Origin: Edolisoma coerulescens
Lineage: Eukaryota; Chordata; Aves; Passeriformes; Campephagidae
NCBI GenBank assembly: GCA_013397115.1
Contig: VWZW01001414.1
Coordinates: 496,001 to 560,000, forward strand
DNA length: 64,000 nucleotides
Direction: 5' to 3'
In this document: positions 46,675-59,279 of the stretch, in pieces
How positions within the stretch are numbered: position 1 is the first letter of the stretch
How the letters are laid out: every line of letters begins with the position of its first letter
Made by a program: the position numbers and the translations under genes
Notes under the pieces: model-generated
Database searches by the model: none
Told to the model about the DNA's origin: nothing
What the model saw: the letters and a program-made list of their open reading frames with translations, nothing else

Positions 46675-49600
46675 AGGTAACTGCCCTCTGATGTGTTTTT
46701 GGCCAAGCAAAGCGAACATGAAGCTTAACTGGATAAGAGATGGGAACAGCTGAGGGTGCAGAGAGAAAATGGCAGTTGAAAAATAAGCATTGTTCAGCTA
46801 TCAACAGAACGAACTGGAAATTCAACGCATAATTTTCATGTCTTTGCATCAGAAAGCAGTTTGGGAAGGGAATTGATTTAAATTATTGGAATTTCTTTCA
46901 AAAGCTTTACAGGATTCCTTCTTAACCAGCCCCAGTGCTAAGGAGATGAGTGATCAGTGAGAGAAATTGCAGCAAATAACGGAAGCAACTGGTTTATGAT
47001 ATTGTAGTGTGTCAAACAAAAGCTCTGTGTGCTGAGCAGCCTCTGAGCATTGTTCCTCGCACTGAGCCCATGTGCCTGCACTGAGGATGACTGTGCAGGT
47101 CTGGCTGGCAGCGAGGAGCTGCCTTGGTGACTTTCCACTTCCCTCGCGGCGCTGATGGAAGCAGCGGCCACCGCGGCGGCCGGGGTTATTAATCACCTCC
47201 CCAGCTGCAGATCCTGCACCTCCTGGCCATGCTCGTGTGCAGGAAATGTCGCCTCCAGGATTAATGGGTATTGATGAACTTGCTTAGCAACCTCATCCCA
47301 GCTGGCAGCGATCCCTGGGGATGCACAGCCTGCCTGTGCTCGGACAGAAACACTGACCCTGTGCAGAGCAGTGCTGGGCTGCAAGAGGGAGATGAGGATG
47401 GGCTTGTGCCAGCTCTGTGTTTTAAGTCTGAGTCCCGTTTATGCTCTGTCTAAGCCCAGAGTGGTGGCTCCAACACCCAGCTTTTGGACAGCCAAGGCCA
47501 ACATCTTTAGTTTCAGAACCGTTTCTCATATTTCATTAAACTGCTGGCTTTGGATAGGAATTGCCGCAGTAGCATGATCCACGTGCTGAGAGTGCCTCTG
47601 GAGACTCAGGCTGGGGATAATCACATCCTTTTCATACTGCTAATAATTAACTATTAAAACAATTTACTAATGGATGTAGTGGCTTCTTTAAATGATGAAT
47701 TGATATGATTTAACACAACTATGAGATATGGGCTTGATGCAAGTATTACTGAGTGCAAATCCAGCCTGCATTATAGCCTGTTGAGGTCAGAATCTATTAG
47801 CCATAATTCCTCTTAGCCTAAATTCCCTTCATCTATGGAATACATTTTTCCTACAGAAATTATTCTAAAACCTTCAAAACCAGAGCTGCATGTGCTGTTA
47901 TCGTAAGGCAATGTGTGCTGTCATTCACTAAGTGGAGGAGAAGGGTGTTTATAAAAACTCCAGCAAAAAAAATAGCCTATATATATATAGTATAAAATAT
48001 AATGTAGTGTTACCTAATGCAGTAAATTTATTGGATATTTTTGTTAAAAATGGATGAACCTTGTGTGCCTGAATAGATGAAATTGTATTTACTGGCTTGA
48101 ACTGAATGGGTTTAATCAGAGTAACGGCTGTTGAATGGGTCTAACATCTATTAATTGAATATGGAACTAGTTTTACCTGATTCTTTCTTTTAAGAGGTTT
48201 CCAGTATTTACACAACATAACTGTCACAGAAAGTTTAATTAGATATCTGAGATCTCCCAGATCTTGTCAAATTAATTTCTGAACTCTTGACATTTCTGTG
48301 ACAATACTGTCCTAATTCTACTTGTAGCATGTTCTTAAGACAACTCTAATAACTAAGAGTCATGTCTGACAAAATAAAGACAAGCTGTTATTTCTCTCAA
48401 AGAGATGACAGTTCCATTTTTCAAAAGCAAAGGGAAGGCTGCTCACCGTTTTACTTCCTCCAGCAGCAAAATTTCCAGGCGTGGGACTGGCAAAACAAAG
48501 AGTTACTTGCTGTAGGTAAAGGGTTTTTCTTTGCATCCAACCATTGCGCTTGGATGGAAAGGTCAGGTGTGTCAGAGATGGTTAAAGCTTTGAAGAAGAC
48601 GGATGTGTGTATGCAGAAAGAACATAAAGGGGATTGGAATAGCTTAAAGGAATAAGCAGAATTGGAAAGATCTGGGCTTTAAACTTGGTTCTGCTATTGA
48701 AGTCATTGTTAGTGCTCTTCCCAACTGAGGAAAAAATGTCTTGGGGGAAAAAAAGCAGAAAAAAATTGAAATATTAAATGTATTTTTCTGGCTATCTCAA
48801 CTGCTGGAATTATAACAGTGCAAATTACTCCAAGCTTTTAGCAGCAGAGTAGAATCCACTTGACCTTTCTTTCCTCTCCAGCCTTGTTTTGTCTTCAGCC
48901 CTGGGTTGGGATTGTGGGGACAGGTGCTGGCTGTGCTACAAAAGTGGGAGGGGAACAAAAAGGTGCCCTGCAGGCTCCAAGCCCCGAGAAGGCAGGAGAG
49001 AGAGTGCGTGTGTGCAGGACCTGGCTGTGCTCTTATTCTCAGCCAGGCAGGTTTCTGTGCAATAATTGAGCAGGGCTGGCTTCGAAGTTTAGCGATCAAA
49101 ACCTGCTGCCCATCCACAGAGGGAGGGAGCCCCTGTGCTCCCCCAGCCTGTCCCCACAGAGTGTGACAACCACTGCCCTACCTGGCACCAGGGTGGAGAG
49201 CAGCAAAACCCTGTGCCATCCCAGCCCTGCGTGAGGGGCTTTCCACATTTAAAATATCATTTTGTAGAGATGGTGTTGGAGCACTTGCTCTGCCCGTCAC
49301 CAAACCCACGAGGTCTGTGTGGGGTTTGCTGCATTCCAGCCCCCCCTGATCAGCTGAGCACTGCCTGGGGAACCCTCACACCCTCCCCACCTCCACGAGG
49401 TTGCACAGAACTGTAAATAAAACATCACGTTCGGTCTAAACAAGAAGAAAATCCCCAGCACATAATCAGTTTATTGCAAATGGGGATGGCTTCTGGCACT
49501 TTCTTCGGCGAAGCTGCAGTCTGGGGTGGCCGTGGGTGTCTCGCAGCAGCCAATACTCATTAAATAATCCTGCCCACCCATGCTGCCCCGTTTGCTTCGT

Positions 49601-50025
49601 CTGCCTCCACGATGTGCCATCAGGGACTGATTTGGGAGATTGAAAAGCTTCTCCATCTTCTCATTACCCCTGCAATGTCCCCTCTGAGAGGGGATTGGAA
49701 TTTCTGGTCCCTCACATGTAATCTTCGCCATGCCATATTTGCCACTTCTATTTATTTTCCATTTTAACGCTTGTAAGACTGGAATGGACTTTTTTTATAG
49801 CAGCATTACTGTTATGGGGAAAAAGTCAACATCTGCCAGCTCTTGCAGTAGAGATGCTGTGGGTTTTTTTTTTCCTTGCTACCTAGAAACCATTGTGTTA
49901 ATAGAGATCTTTCTGGAATGCTTTCCTGTAAAAAATGTAAAAAATCCTCTAAAAAGGTAAAAACATTTATGTTAGAAATGTTCACCTATATAATGCAAAA
50001 AATAAAAAAATGGGACCTGAGTGGG

Positions 50026-50080
50026 AATAGGGTGGGGGAAAAAAGGGGACAGGAGGAGGGATAGGATGGGGAAGGATCAG
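50026..50080 (+). repeat. purine-rich low-complexity tract
   Basis: G- and A-rich run with few pyrimidines. A pure A run of about 16 bases follows near 50155. Intergenic. Confidence 0.6.
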
Positions 50081-53000
50081 ATGTTCATATTTTGGATTTC
50101 TAAGTTCCATGTAAGAACATGTACATAATTCAAAAAAAGTGGGCACTTTCGGCCAAAAAAAAAAAAAAACCCAAACAGTTGAAGGCATGATTTTCCTTTG
50201 AAAAATAGAATTAAACAGGACAGTTTTAATGAGTTTAATCATGAAGTCTGACAGTAGATGTTGACCTGGTAATGGTTCTCTGCTATGAGAAAATGGGTTA
50301 TTTGCAACCAGAATCACTGCTGCTATTTTTCATTCTACTAAGTAAATTATAGTAGAATTATTCACATGATACCATTGTTGTGTGAAGCTCAGTGAAAAAC
50401 TAATTCCCTTCAGCTTTTTGAAACCTCATCCTCATTCTTTTACAGTTTCCTCATAGATTACAAAGAAAAAAAATCTGGCTGCATCAACATACGTGTGATG
50501 AACCTAAAAGACTTTCTAGAGATTTATCTATTGAATTTCCTACGCAGAAGTTTAATGGATACACCACAAAACAGCACATTATTTATTTGTTAATTGAATT
50601 GAATAATAATTCAATTGAGTCTTACATGTGAGGATTTTTTTTTTCCATTAGCAGAGCTAAAAGCACATGGAAAAACTGTAGGTGTGTTCCAGCCCTTCTT
50701 TGCATGGATCACTCAGAAAATAGTGTCTTTTTAATAGCAGTGGCAGTAACCATCTAATAACCTGCATTAGGAAGCCTCTAACAATTGGCAAGCGTTTTCT
50801 GTATCTCCATGTTAAATATTTTGTCAAGGCTTTTCACAGCTCTGGCTGCTGCAATTCCTTGTCTTTCTCCAAAACTCATTTTCCTTTTGAGCTGATGAGA
50901 CTTTTTTCCTGTTTCCTGGATGCTCTCTGGCAGCCCTTGAGAGCTGCTTTGTGCCAGGGCAGCATCCCCCCAGTGCCATCAGCTCTGGAGGGCACGGCCT
51001 GGAATTGCCCTTTCCATACTCAGGATGGGGAAGCCAAAGCAGGAGCTCAGGGACTGGAACCACGTGGGTTTGCCCACTCCACCATCCGAGCTACCCCTGC
51101 ACTTCCAGCTGATGACAAATCCGTGCTTCCCTTGGGATGAGGGAAGCGTTGGGCTGGGCTCTCCCAGCCTTGGCACACCTCATCCATCACAGCAGGAATG
51201 CTGGTGGCACTGGAGCTTGGCCAGCTCAGCACCAGGACCCCTGAAGGGCTGTGAAGTCCCACCAGAATCTCTTAATCTCTTCCGCGTTCTTCTAATTATT
51301 TTTCTGAGAAGAGTTTCTTGATGGGGAACAGAAAAGGTCACCTTGATTCAAGGTGCTTCTGAATTTTATTCTTTTTTGACAATTTTAAGAAGTTTTTCTT
51401 TGGTTGCTTTTGATTTGGTTCGTTATTGGCTGCTGTAACAAAAGCCCTCTTACAGAATTTTCTGCATTTACGGTTTATTGCTAAATATCTATTGCAGACC
51501 TCTTTCCCCCTCAAAAAAAAACCCCCACACCACCTTGGGGGAAGAATTTAAACTCAACCTACAGGTGCTACCAGCTGGATGTACTTAATCACTGTGTTGA
51601 GTACAGAAGCTTCAGCTTAAACTGTACCAAGTTTAAACCATTTTTCATGTGGCATTAACAGGATGTGACGTGCTACTGGTCCTACCAGCTTTTCCTCCAA
51701 AAAACAGCGGGGTCAGCATTGGATGTTCTTGGAAAAGGAAGGGGAGGAGAGGAAACCCCTGGGACCTTATGCTGATCAAAGAGTCCCAGAGAGTTTCTGG
51801 CTCAGCCATGGAGTAGGTGTTTGCTGAGTAAGTGTGCTGTGACCTGGCTCTGAGCAGACAGGCAGCATTTGAGGTGTGAAGAGAGATAAAAATCAATAAA
51901 TGCACCATTTACCATTTACTCAGCCCAAACAAAATACTTCATGGAGACATTGGTGTGGCTTTAGGAAGTGAGAGCACAAATTACAGTTCCAGAGCAACGT
52001 GGACAGCAAGGCTTCATGGAATTCTGCTGGCTGTATTTACAGCTCACTTAAAACACCGTGCCAGGGTGTTTTGTTATTATTGCTACAGCTTTTCTTCCTC
52101 TTCTTCTCAGTGCTTCTGTCACATAATGGTCTGGGGAAAAGGGTCTCTGCCACTCCGTGTACAGTTGCTAAATGAGGAAGAGGTGAATGGATTCTTCCAG
52201 CTTTTATTCCACCTCAGTTAGCTCGGGAATTGGGACTGGGTATAAAGTTCTGCTCTTCCTCTTGGCAAAACTCCTCCTTGAGTTTCCCTGTTTCTCACCT
52301 CCCACCTCCCCTCACTTGCTGACTTCTCTATCTGGAAAAATAATTGCATTGAAAGTGGAGAAGAGCAATGGAATGAGAAATCCTTGTCAGGGACAGGCTT
52401 AAAGCCTCTCTGTTTAGATAATCTCCATCCTGTTAGGAGCCTCCCAGCACAGCTCTGACTACCTGGTTCAACACCCATCTCCCAAGTGTGATTCGGTGGA
52501 AAAGCAGCTCTTCAGACCCGTGGTACAAACATCTGATCAGGAGCATGTTTCTGATAACTCGTGCTCAGCACCAGAGGCTGCGGTTCCAGATGATCCAAAA
52601 GCATTTCCTGGTCTTGTGTAGAAAAGAAGAGCCAGAGCACAGGGAAGAGCAGATAAACCCACTTGTGGCTGCTTGTTCTATCCCTGACCTCTCAGAAGTA
52701 ATGACTAGCTGTAATTTCACCTTCCAATTTCATTTTTTAGCAGGCTGAGTGTTTATAAAACTTTTTCAAGGGAGCTGCTGGAGTGTGCTCCTGAAAGACC
52801 ATCTCTCTGGTGAATAATCGGCTGAAATTCTAATGAGAAAATCCTTTCAGTGGCCAACAGTCTTCCTACTCAAATGCTGCATTATCGGCTCCAAATTATT
52901 CAGACAGATCTGAGGAATTTACTTTAGGCAGCTTAGGAGATAAATTCAGTGCAGCAAGTTATCGTGATTGATTTAAGTATTTAAGACTTATCCTAAAAAC

Positions 53001-56000
53001 CTGTTTCGCTCAATCCGCCTCCGAACACGCTTCCATTGAAGCCCCTTTTTTTCAGGTTAAAAATCAACCTGAGTGCAGCAATTTCCCTCTTGCTGGCCAG
53101 GGGGGATTCTCTGCACCCTCTGGGGCTGTGGGTGATGCAGTACTTCAGAGGCAATGAGCTCTCCACCAGATTGCCTCATTTTTTACGCTCCTGTGACTTC
53201 AGCCGCGTCGCTCTACGGCACCTTCCCCCTTGGGTCTGAGAGGGAGCGTTTGTTCCAAAGAGGATTTATATATTTATTTTCTAAGGGCCATTAAAGAGAC
53301 TGATGTTGCTTTGTTTGTGGGAGATTAGGAGCTGGTGCCCAGGAGTGCTGGCAGGATGTGCACACACACGTGTGGGCTCAGGGAGAGCCCTCAGAAACGC
53401 CATCCATCACCGGGACATCCCACTCCCTGTTCCATTGCCCAGACTGGCTGCAGCTCATGTAGGGTTGTGTGGAGTAGCTCTGGGTGTGTGTTTGTACAGC
53501 ATAAACAGTTGCAGAGTTATTTCTTAGAGGTGGCTCATAATGGGTGGAATGAAAGAACCTCACAGGCATTTTTTTTCCCTTTCTTCATCCTCCCCATCAT
53601 TGTGCTGTATTCCCGAGGAGAATTTGTATTTCCCTCTGGACACTGCCCTGAGAATGAACACAGCTCATTCCAGCAGTGCCTTGTCTGGATGAACCCTCAC
53701 TCAGCACGTCTATTTCTCCAACATTCAAAAGATAATGATTATTTTCACTGCTCTCTTAGCAGGTTTCTTGTGCTAGAAACTTCCATACTGTCTCATCAGG
53801 ACACTCCTCTCCAAATCCTTTGAAGTATGATGCAAAATCAGGGCTCCTATTAACCACTTGCTCTTTCTCCCATTCCCTTTTTAACACTTTGAACTCATGA
53901 GTAATCCCTGCTCACGGATTTAACTCCTCCTCCAGGTATTTTTAATGTGCCATTTGCCACTGCAATGAATTTCCCTTTGCTTGGGACAGGGACAAGGTAG
54001 AACTTGAGACATGGAATTGCATGACAGGTAACAGGCACAGTGAACTTTAGGTCTGTGAGACGTGTGCAATATTAGTTCATTCTGTAGCTGGATGTGAATG
54101 CTATTGATATTAAATATCTTTCCAGGAGGGCTGAGTATTTGAAGGACAAGCATTCATAATTTGCTCTGACATTTGACATGATCAAGCAGGTAAAGGAATA
54201 ATATTCCATTTCTCCATTGTCAAAAAGATAATGAGTTTCATAACTATTGGTATTATGGGAAAAATAGAGCTTATGTAGTGTAAAATGTGTGAGAGCTGCC
54301 GTATATTCTTCTATAAATTGCGTGTATCGTGTTCTTTTGTTGGCCCTATTCAAACACAGCATGCCTATCCTTTTTAATTTTCTGGTTTGCTGTGCAAGTC
54401 TCTAACAAAAAATATTTCTCTTTTTTTTTAATGAAAAAAGTTTTCTTGAAATTATTTATAGAAGGAGCAGTGCTGTCATCGAGTCTGTCTCATCATATCA
54501 TTCTTGGGTATCAATTTCTAGGCTCGGATGACAAACCATAGCAGCTACTTTTCCAATAGCAGCATCTGGCTTCCTGGCAAACTCGAAATGCAGTTATCTG
54601 GAAAGCTTCAGATTTGCTTCTGAGCACATTTTATTTATTAGAAAGCAGTTGTGTTGCTTTGCTTCCCATGACTAAGCCAAAGAATATTTAATATATTAAA
54701 AGGAATAATAGAATCGAGGCCAAGCTGTTGTCCCTCAAGTGGCAAGGAATGACAATATTTTTCCTTTAAGACAAGCATTTGTTCAGCTCTGAAGGACAAT
54801 CTGAAACTCTTTGCCCTCACTCCAGATGCTCTTTTAAAGGACTAAAAAAGAAATTCATCTTTATGGTGCCTCAAACAAATTCAAGTTCACCCTTTCCTAG
54901 ACTGAACACTCTGAAATGTGATGGTGACTTGTCTGCCAGCCTTGCTGGAGGAAGAAGACCCTCTGCACAGAGTGGGGTCCTCAAAGGTGAAAGACACAAT
55001 GTCCTTGCAATTTATGGTGAATTATAATAGAAGGAATAGGTGAGTCTGTGGGTCAGGTTCTGTGCCATCCCTGAAAATGAGTGAATTCAGCCTTTGTTTC
55101 ACCACAGAATTTATGAGCTTGGTAAATCATTTGGATCCAGCTCTGCAAAGATCTCCCAAGGTAGTTCAGTAGGTATCATGATAATCTGCAAGATGCGATC
55201 CAAAGTACATGAAAACACAGTTCCAGGGACAATTTTAGTAGTACTCCTTCTTAAACATACCTGTGACCCACCGACACCTTCTGCCACATCCCAGGTTCTT
55301 GCAAGGTTCTGTGCTCAGGCTGGAGATGTGAAGCTCTGCTGCTGACCTGAGGATTTAATCAAATCCCACCACTGCCCTGGGGATAAAAGGAGATTATCCA
55401 ACAGAGTACAAAATGTATGAAACATCCAGTTCTCCATACATAGTGTAATCTGAAGGAGGTTATTAAGGATTATTTTTCCCCAATATCAATCGAGATAGGA
55501 AAGACACCAAGACCCATAGAAGATGACAATCACCAATGATATAAATTTCCTTATAGTTTTAGGACATTCCTAGATGCTAAAATTCATTCTAACATGCACA
55601 GAGCTAAAAGCTGAGAAAGAACAAGGGAAGATGAAATGTCTGTTCCAGGCTTTGATGATGGTTAGACTGTATCTACATCAAAAGCCCTATTTAACTGAAG
55701 TGATTATTTTCATTCTGAGAAAGAACTCTCTCGAGTTCTTCTTGAGCAATTTCCAAAAGTTTCTTTCAGTGAAATTCTAGCGTTATTTTTCTAGATGATA
55801 GATTTAAAAAAAAATAAGAAAGCCTAATCTGTTAAACTCAATATGTTTGACACTTAGCAGCAGTAATGCTAAATGGTAACATCTTGCAGTTTTCTTCTGA
55901 TACCAGCGGTGTCTCTGGGGCAGGATTTTATTAGTGACAGCTCTCACTGAATTCAGTTAAAGCCAAAGTTTTGTCTCCAAAGTAACTGTTACTCAGTTCA

Positions 56001-58340
56001 GAAATAAAATGATCAGGCACAAGATTTCATTTAAAGCTTTGAACATCAACGACAAGGAACCAAACCAATTCTGTTTCAAGATTCTGTTTCTCCAGGGTAA
56101 AGATTATTTCTGGGTCTGGACTCTCGTCCTTGCACGGTGTCGTGTTGTATTACAGGGAGATGCTGTGGGGCTTTCTCTTGTCATTGTCCTGAGCTTCTGC
56201 CTCTGGTCTGAGCTTGGAACAATCGGATCTTAATTCTGATTGAGGACGGAGGAGGCTACTGCAGTGCAAAACACCCTGCCAAGGCTGCTCTGCTGCTATG
56301 TTCAATGGCAGCTTTATAAGGCTGTATCATAAGCAAAGCCTGCAAATCAAAGGTGACACAGTGGGCAACCTTTGCTGCATGCAGTGGGTCAGAGAGATTT
56401 CGTGTTTAAGAAAAGACTACACGCTTTTCTGCTGTTGAAGAGCGTAAGCACTTCTGCCTTCCTTCCGCCACGAATGGAGATTATTCAATGGTTGGATTTA
56501 ATGAATTCAAAATCCTTAGAAAATCACTAGAGCCAGACATCAATGTAAAATACTCCACCAGCTTTCTGTAGTGGAATATAATATTAGCTCTCCCACAATC
56601 TACTTCATGCATTTCAAAAGAATAGAGAACATTTTTAAACTAAAGAAGATAGCTTGGGCAGAAAATGATTGCCTGCCTTGGATGCCGCTCTGTAACCCTT
56701 CAGGAGCCTGAGTTATTTCTCTTAGGGCAGGAGAAACAGAAACAGATGTCTTCTTTGCAAAAATGGGAGGGGGAGGAAGAGGGGCAGGATATTTTATTAG
56801 TAAATTCTGTTAATGTGCTGTTACCTTGCACAGTCAATAGGAGCAGTGCTGCAGGGCTGGCGGCTCTGAGCCCGTGGAAACCCTGTTGTTGTGTGTCCCC
56901 TTCCTGCTGGTGGAGGCTGCTGAGAAGCCACCAGAACAACCACCACCCTCCCTGTGTCCTGTGGAATGTCTGGGCTGGGAGTGCTCGAGGAGGATGTTTC
57001 AGTGCCATGTGGAATCCCTGCTCCGGGTACAGCCCACCCAGCCCTCCCCCTCCCTCTGCTCCTCGCTGTGGAGAGACAGCCATAAACATCTCTCCCAGCA
57101 ATACCGTAATACAAATAAATAATATTAATTAAGGCTTGATAGGTTTAAAAAGCTATGGAAATAGCTTCTCTCCTGCTGTTTCAGTATCTCATTTCCCCAC
57201 TCTGTCCAAACCCCCAAAGCCCAGAGGTACAAACATATATTTCAAATGAGAAGTTTGTTGAACCTCATTAAACTTAAATGCTTGATCCAGTTTTTCTGAA
57301 CGAGGCTTCTCTGCTTTTGAGTTTACCTGATTTCATTCTTCCATCCCTAATGGAGACATTCATTTAGAAGGTGATTTTTGCAAAGGCACTGATACACCTA
57401 CAAACCACAACTGAAAAGAAAAGCATAATTTACATTTTTAAACCAAGCATCTGACTTTGGAGCTCTTCTATGTTTATAGGCTTCATGTCTGAGCAATTCG
57501 CCGAGGTGTCTGTGAAATAAAGACCAGCTTTTAATTTGTATTTGCTTTTTGTTCTCCCAGTTTTTTTCTGAAAAGGACGAGCAGCTGAAAAGCCTCTCTG
57601 CGTTGGTATGCTGAGCATTGGAGTCACACAAGCACCTGCAGCCATCCACGCACTGCTCGGCAAGAGCACTGTATTTCTCGAGGTTTGTAGCTCTTGTCCT
57701 CCCACTCCCTAATTCATATACATAAAACTGGTGTGCTGCCACGTTCCCTCCACACAAACGCATTAGCTGATCAGGAAGCCTTCCCATTCATCTGGCTTGT
57801 CACTTGGATGAGGTGGAGGCAGGACCGACTTGTCAACTCGCGGTGATGGGAGTGAGGGGTGGAAGACAGGATAACGCGACAAAAATGGTGTAGATATTTC
57901 TCCCCTTGGTTTTCCAAGGAAAAATATTTTCAGGTGCTGGATTGTCTCCATACCCTTCCAAACAGGAGCAAACCAGCAACCCAAATACTTGCCTACAACC
58001 TCCTTGCATAATTAATCGCAGAGTGAGGCTGCAGGAGGAAATCATGGCTAAACCCTGGCTCTGCTGGCTCTGCTGTAGCTCCCTGGCAATGTGGGCATCT
58101 TCTTGGAATTGCGACGCCTCATCCCCACTGTGTTTGGCACCGTTTCCACGGTGATTTCCAGGGCAGCCCATGCAGCAGAAGGAAGGTGTGCAGAACCCGC
58201 CCAAGAAAGAGCAGTGAAGGTGCAGAGCTTTGCACCTCTAGAGCGGGCAAGACCTCCCTGCTCTCCAGACAGATCCTGGCACGCTGCAGGGTTGAGAGCC
58301 AACCTCGTTCACACTCGCACCTTCATGCCCTGTGAATTTC

Positions 58341-58451
58341 ACAGAATCATGGAATGGTTTGTGTTGGAAGGGACCTTAAAGCCCATCTCGTTCCATTAGA
58401 CCAGGTAGCTCCAAGCCCCGTCCAGCCTGCCTGGAACACTTCCCGGGATGG
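58341..58451 (-). mobile_element. CR1 LINE 3'-end fragment, reverse strand, internally deleted, abutting CACNG4 CpG island
   Basis: Reading forward, 'acagaatcatggaatggttt', 'gttggaagggaccttaaag', 'tagaccaggtagctccaag' and 'tggaacacttcccgggatgg' are the reverse complement of the CR1 3' end. The block that normally holds the 'cctgcccatggcagg' segment is missing, so two CR1 pieces are joined. It ends where the CpG island starts, about 410 bp before the CACNG4 start codon. Confidence 0.88.
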
Positions 58452-58689
58452 AACACGTCAGGTGTGGCAGAGCCCGCTCAGACCGAGGCACCGGAGCGAT
58501 GCTCGGCGGGCGCGCACCGCGGGCCGGGGCCGGGCTCTCCCCAGCGGGGCGGCGTCACGTCGGGGGTCGGGAGGCTCTGTGCCTCCGGTGCCCGCGGCCG
58601 GGCCGCCCCTCCCTCCCTGCCTCTCTCCGCCCGTCCCCGGTGCCTGCGCGGCCGGGGCGGTGCGCGGGGGCGCGGCCGGCGGCGGAGCC

Positions 58690-58785
58690 NNNNNNNNNNN
58701 NNNNNNNNNNNNNNNNNNNNNNNNNNNNNNNNNNNNNNNNNNNNNNNNNNNNNNNNNNNNNNNNNNNNNNNNNNNNNNNNNNNNN
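58690..58785. other. assembly gap (96 N)
   Basis: A run of N within the CACNG4 CpG island, about 76 bases upstream of the start codon. It hides part of the 5'UTR or promoter. Reading frames crossing it are not meaningful. Confidence 0.99.
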
Positions 58786-58851
58786 GAGCCTCCCGCGGGC
58801 GCGGCGGCTGCCGGGCGGTGTCGTGCGGCCCCCCGCGCCCGTGCGGGGACT

Positions 58852-58875
58852 ATGAAGCACCATGGTGTGGTGTGA
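58852..58875 (+). promoter_or_regulatory. CACNG4: short upstream ORF overlapping the CACNG4 start codon
   Basis: An ATG ten bases before the CACNG4 start opens a seven-residue frame (MKHHGVV) whose TGA is at 58873-58875, inside the main coding sequence. It is in the +1 frame relative to the gene. Its ATG has A at -3 but A at +4, weaker than the main start, so leaky scanning would allow gamma-4 translation. Whether it is in the mature 5'UTR is near certain given its distance from the ATG; function is inferred. Confidence 0.55.
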
Positions 58876-59084
58876 CCGTGGCGTCCAGATGCTGCTGACC
58901 ACGGTGGGCGCCTTCGCCGCCTTCAGCCTCATGGCCATCGCCATCGGCACCGACTACTGGCTCTACTCCAGCGCCCACATCTGCAACGGCACCAACATCA
59001 CGACGGACGAGGCGCAGGGGCCGCCGCGGCGGGCGCGGGGCGATCTCACGCACTCGGGGCTCTGGAGGATCTGCTGCCTCGAAG
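58862..59084 (+). CDS. CACNG4: CACNG4, voltage-dependent calcium channel gamma-4 subunit / type I TARP, coding exon 1 (gene continues beyond window)
   Basis: The exon encodes residues 1-74 plus one base of Gly75 and ends at donor GTACCG (59085). The frame shows DRGVQMLLTT leading into TM1 (about residues 10-29), the TDYWLYSS motif, two overlapping-loop sequons (N42-G-T and N45-I-T), a basic PPRRARGD stretch, and the family signature SGLWRICC (65-72). AHICNGTN and RRARGDLTHSGLW match gamma-4 rather than gamma-2, -3 or -8. The product is an AMPA-receptor auxiliary subunit in neuronal membranes (family knowledge). The start codon has A at -3 and G at +4, an optimal Kozak context. Residue 3 is Trp where the mammalian protein has Arg. 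The remaining coding exons should lie downstream of 64000. Confidence 0.95.
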
Positions 59085-59159
59085 GTACCGGGGCCGCGCC
59101 GGGGAGGGGGGGGGGCAACTTCCCGGGGGGACCCGGCTGCGCGCCCGGAGCCGCCGGGC

Positions 59160-59255
59160 AGAGCCCGGGCAGAGCCCAGCCGGAGCTGGAGCCGGAGCCG
59201 CCGGGCTGAGCCCCGCCGGAGCCGGGGCCGGAGCCGGAGCCGCGCCGCTGCCTCG
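59160..59255 (+). repeat. imperfect (GGAGCC)n repeat
   Basis: GC-rich hexamer-like repeats of GGAGCC and GCCGGA follow exon 1 of CACNG4. Reading frames here, including the apparent extension of exon 1 to 59209, are intronic read-through. Confidence 0.7.
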
Positions 59256-59279
59256 GACACGGCCGAGGAGGAGGATGGC

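Larger units (their letters stand above)
45414..58340. other. intergenic DNA upstream of CACNG4
   Basis: No exon or RNA gene recognised. It holds AT-rich stretches of enhancer-like texture at about 47620-48060 and 52770-52990, an isolated CpG-rich patch at 47140-47190, a 10-bp hairpin at 46651, and an AT-rich imperfect inverted repeat near 50591-50617. Open frames are short and unrecognised. Confidence 0.5.

Noticed and set aside
58852..58878. RE1/NRSF-like site at the CACNG4 start (agcaccatgg)
   Set aside because: Only the left half resembles the consensus; the right half does not. The match is explained by the Kozak and start codon context.
58354..58950. Open frames of 130-173 codons over the second gap
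   Set aside because: They cross the N run and a CR1 fragment and conflict with the CACNG4 exon.
59085..59209. Extension of CACNG4 exon 1 frame to a stop at 59207-59209
   Set aside because: A good donor with the conserved phase after the Gly75 first base ends the exon at 59084. The extension is GC-repeat intron read-through.
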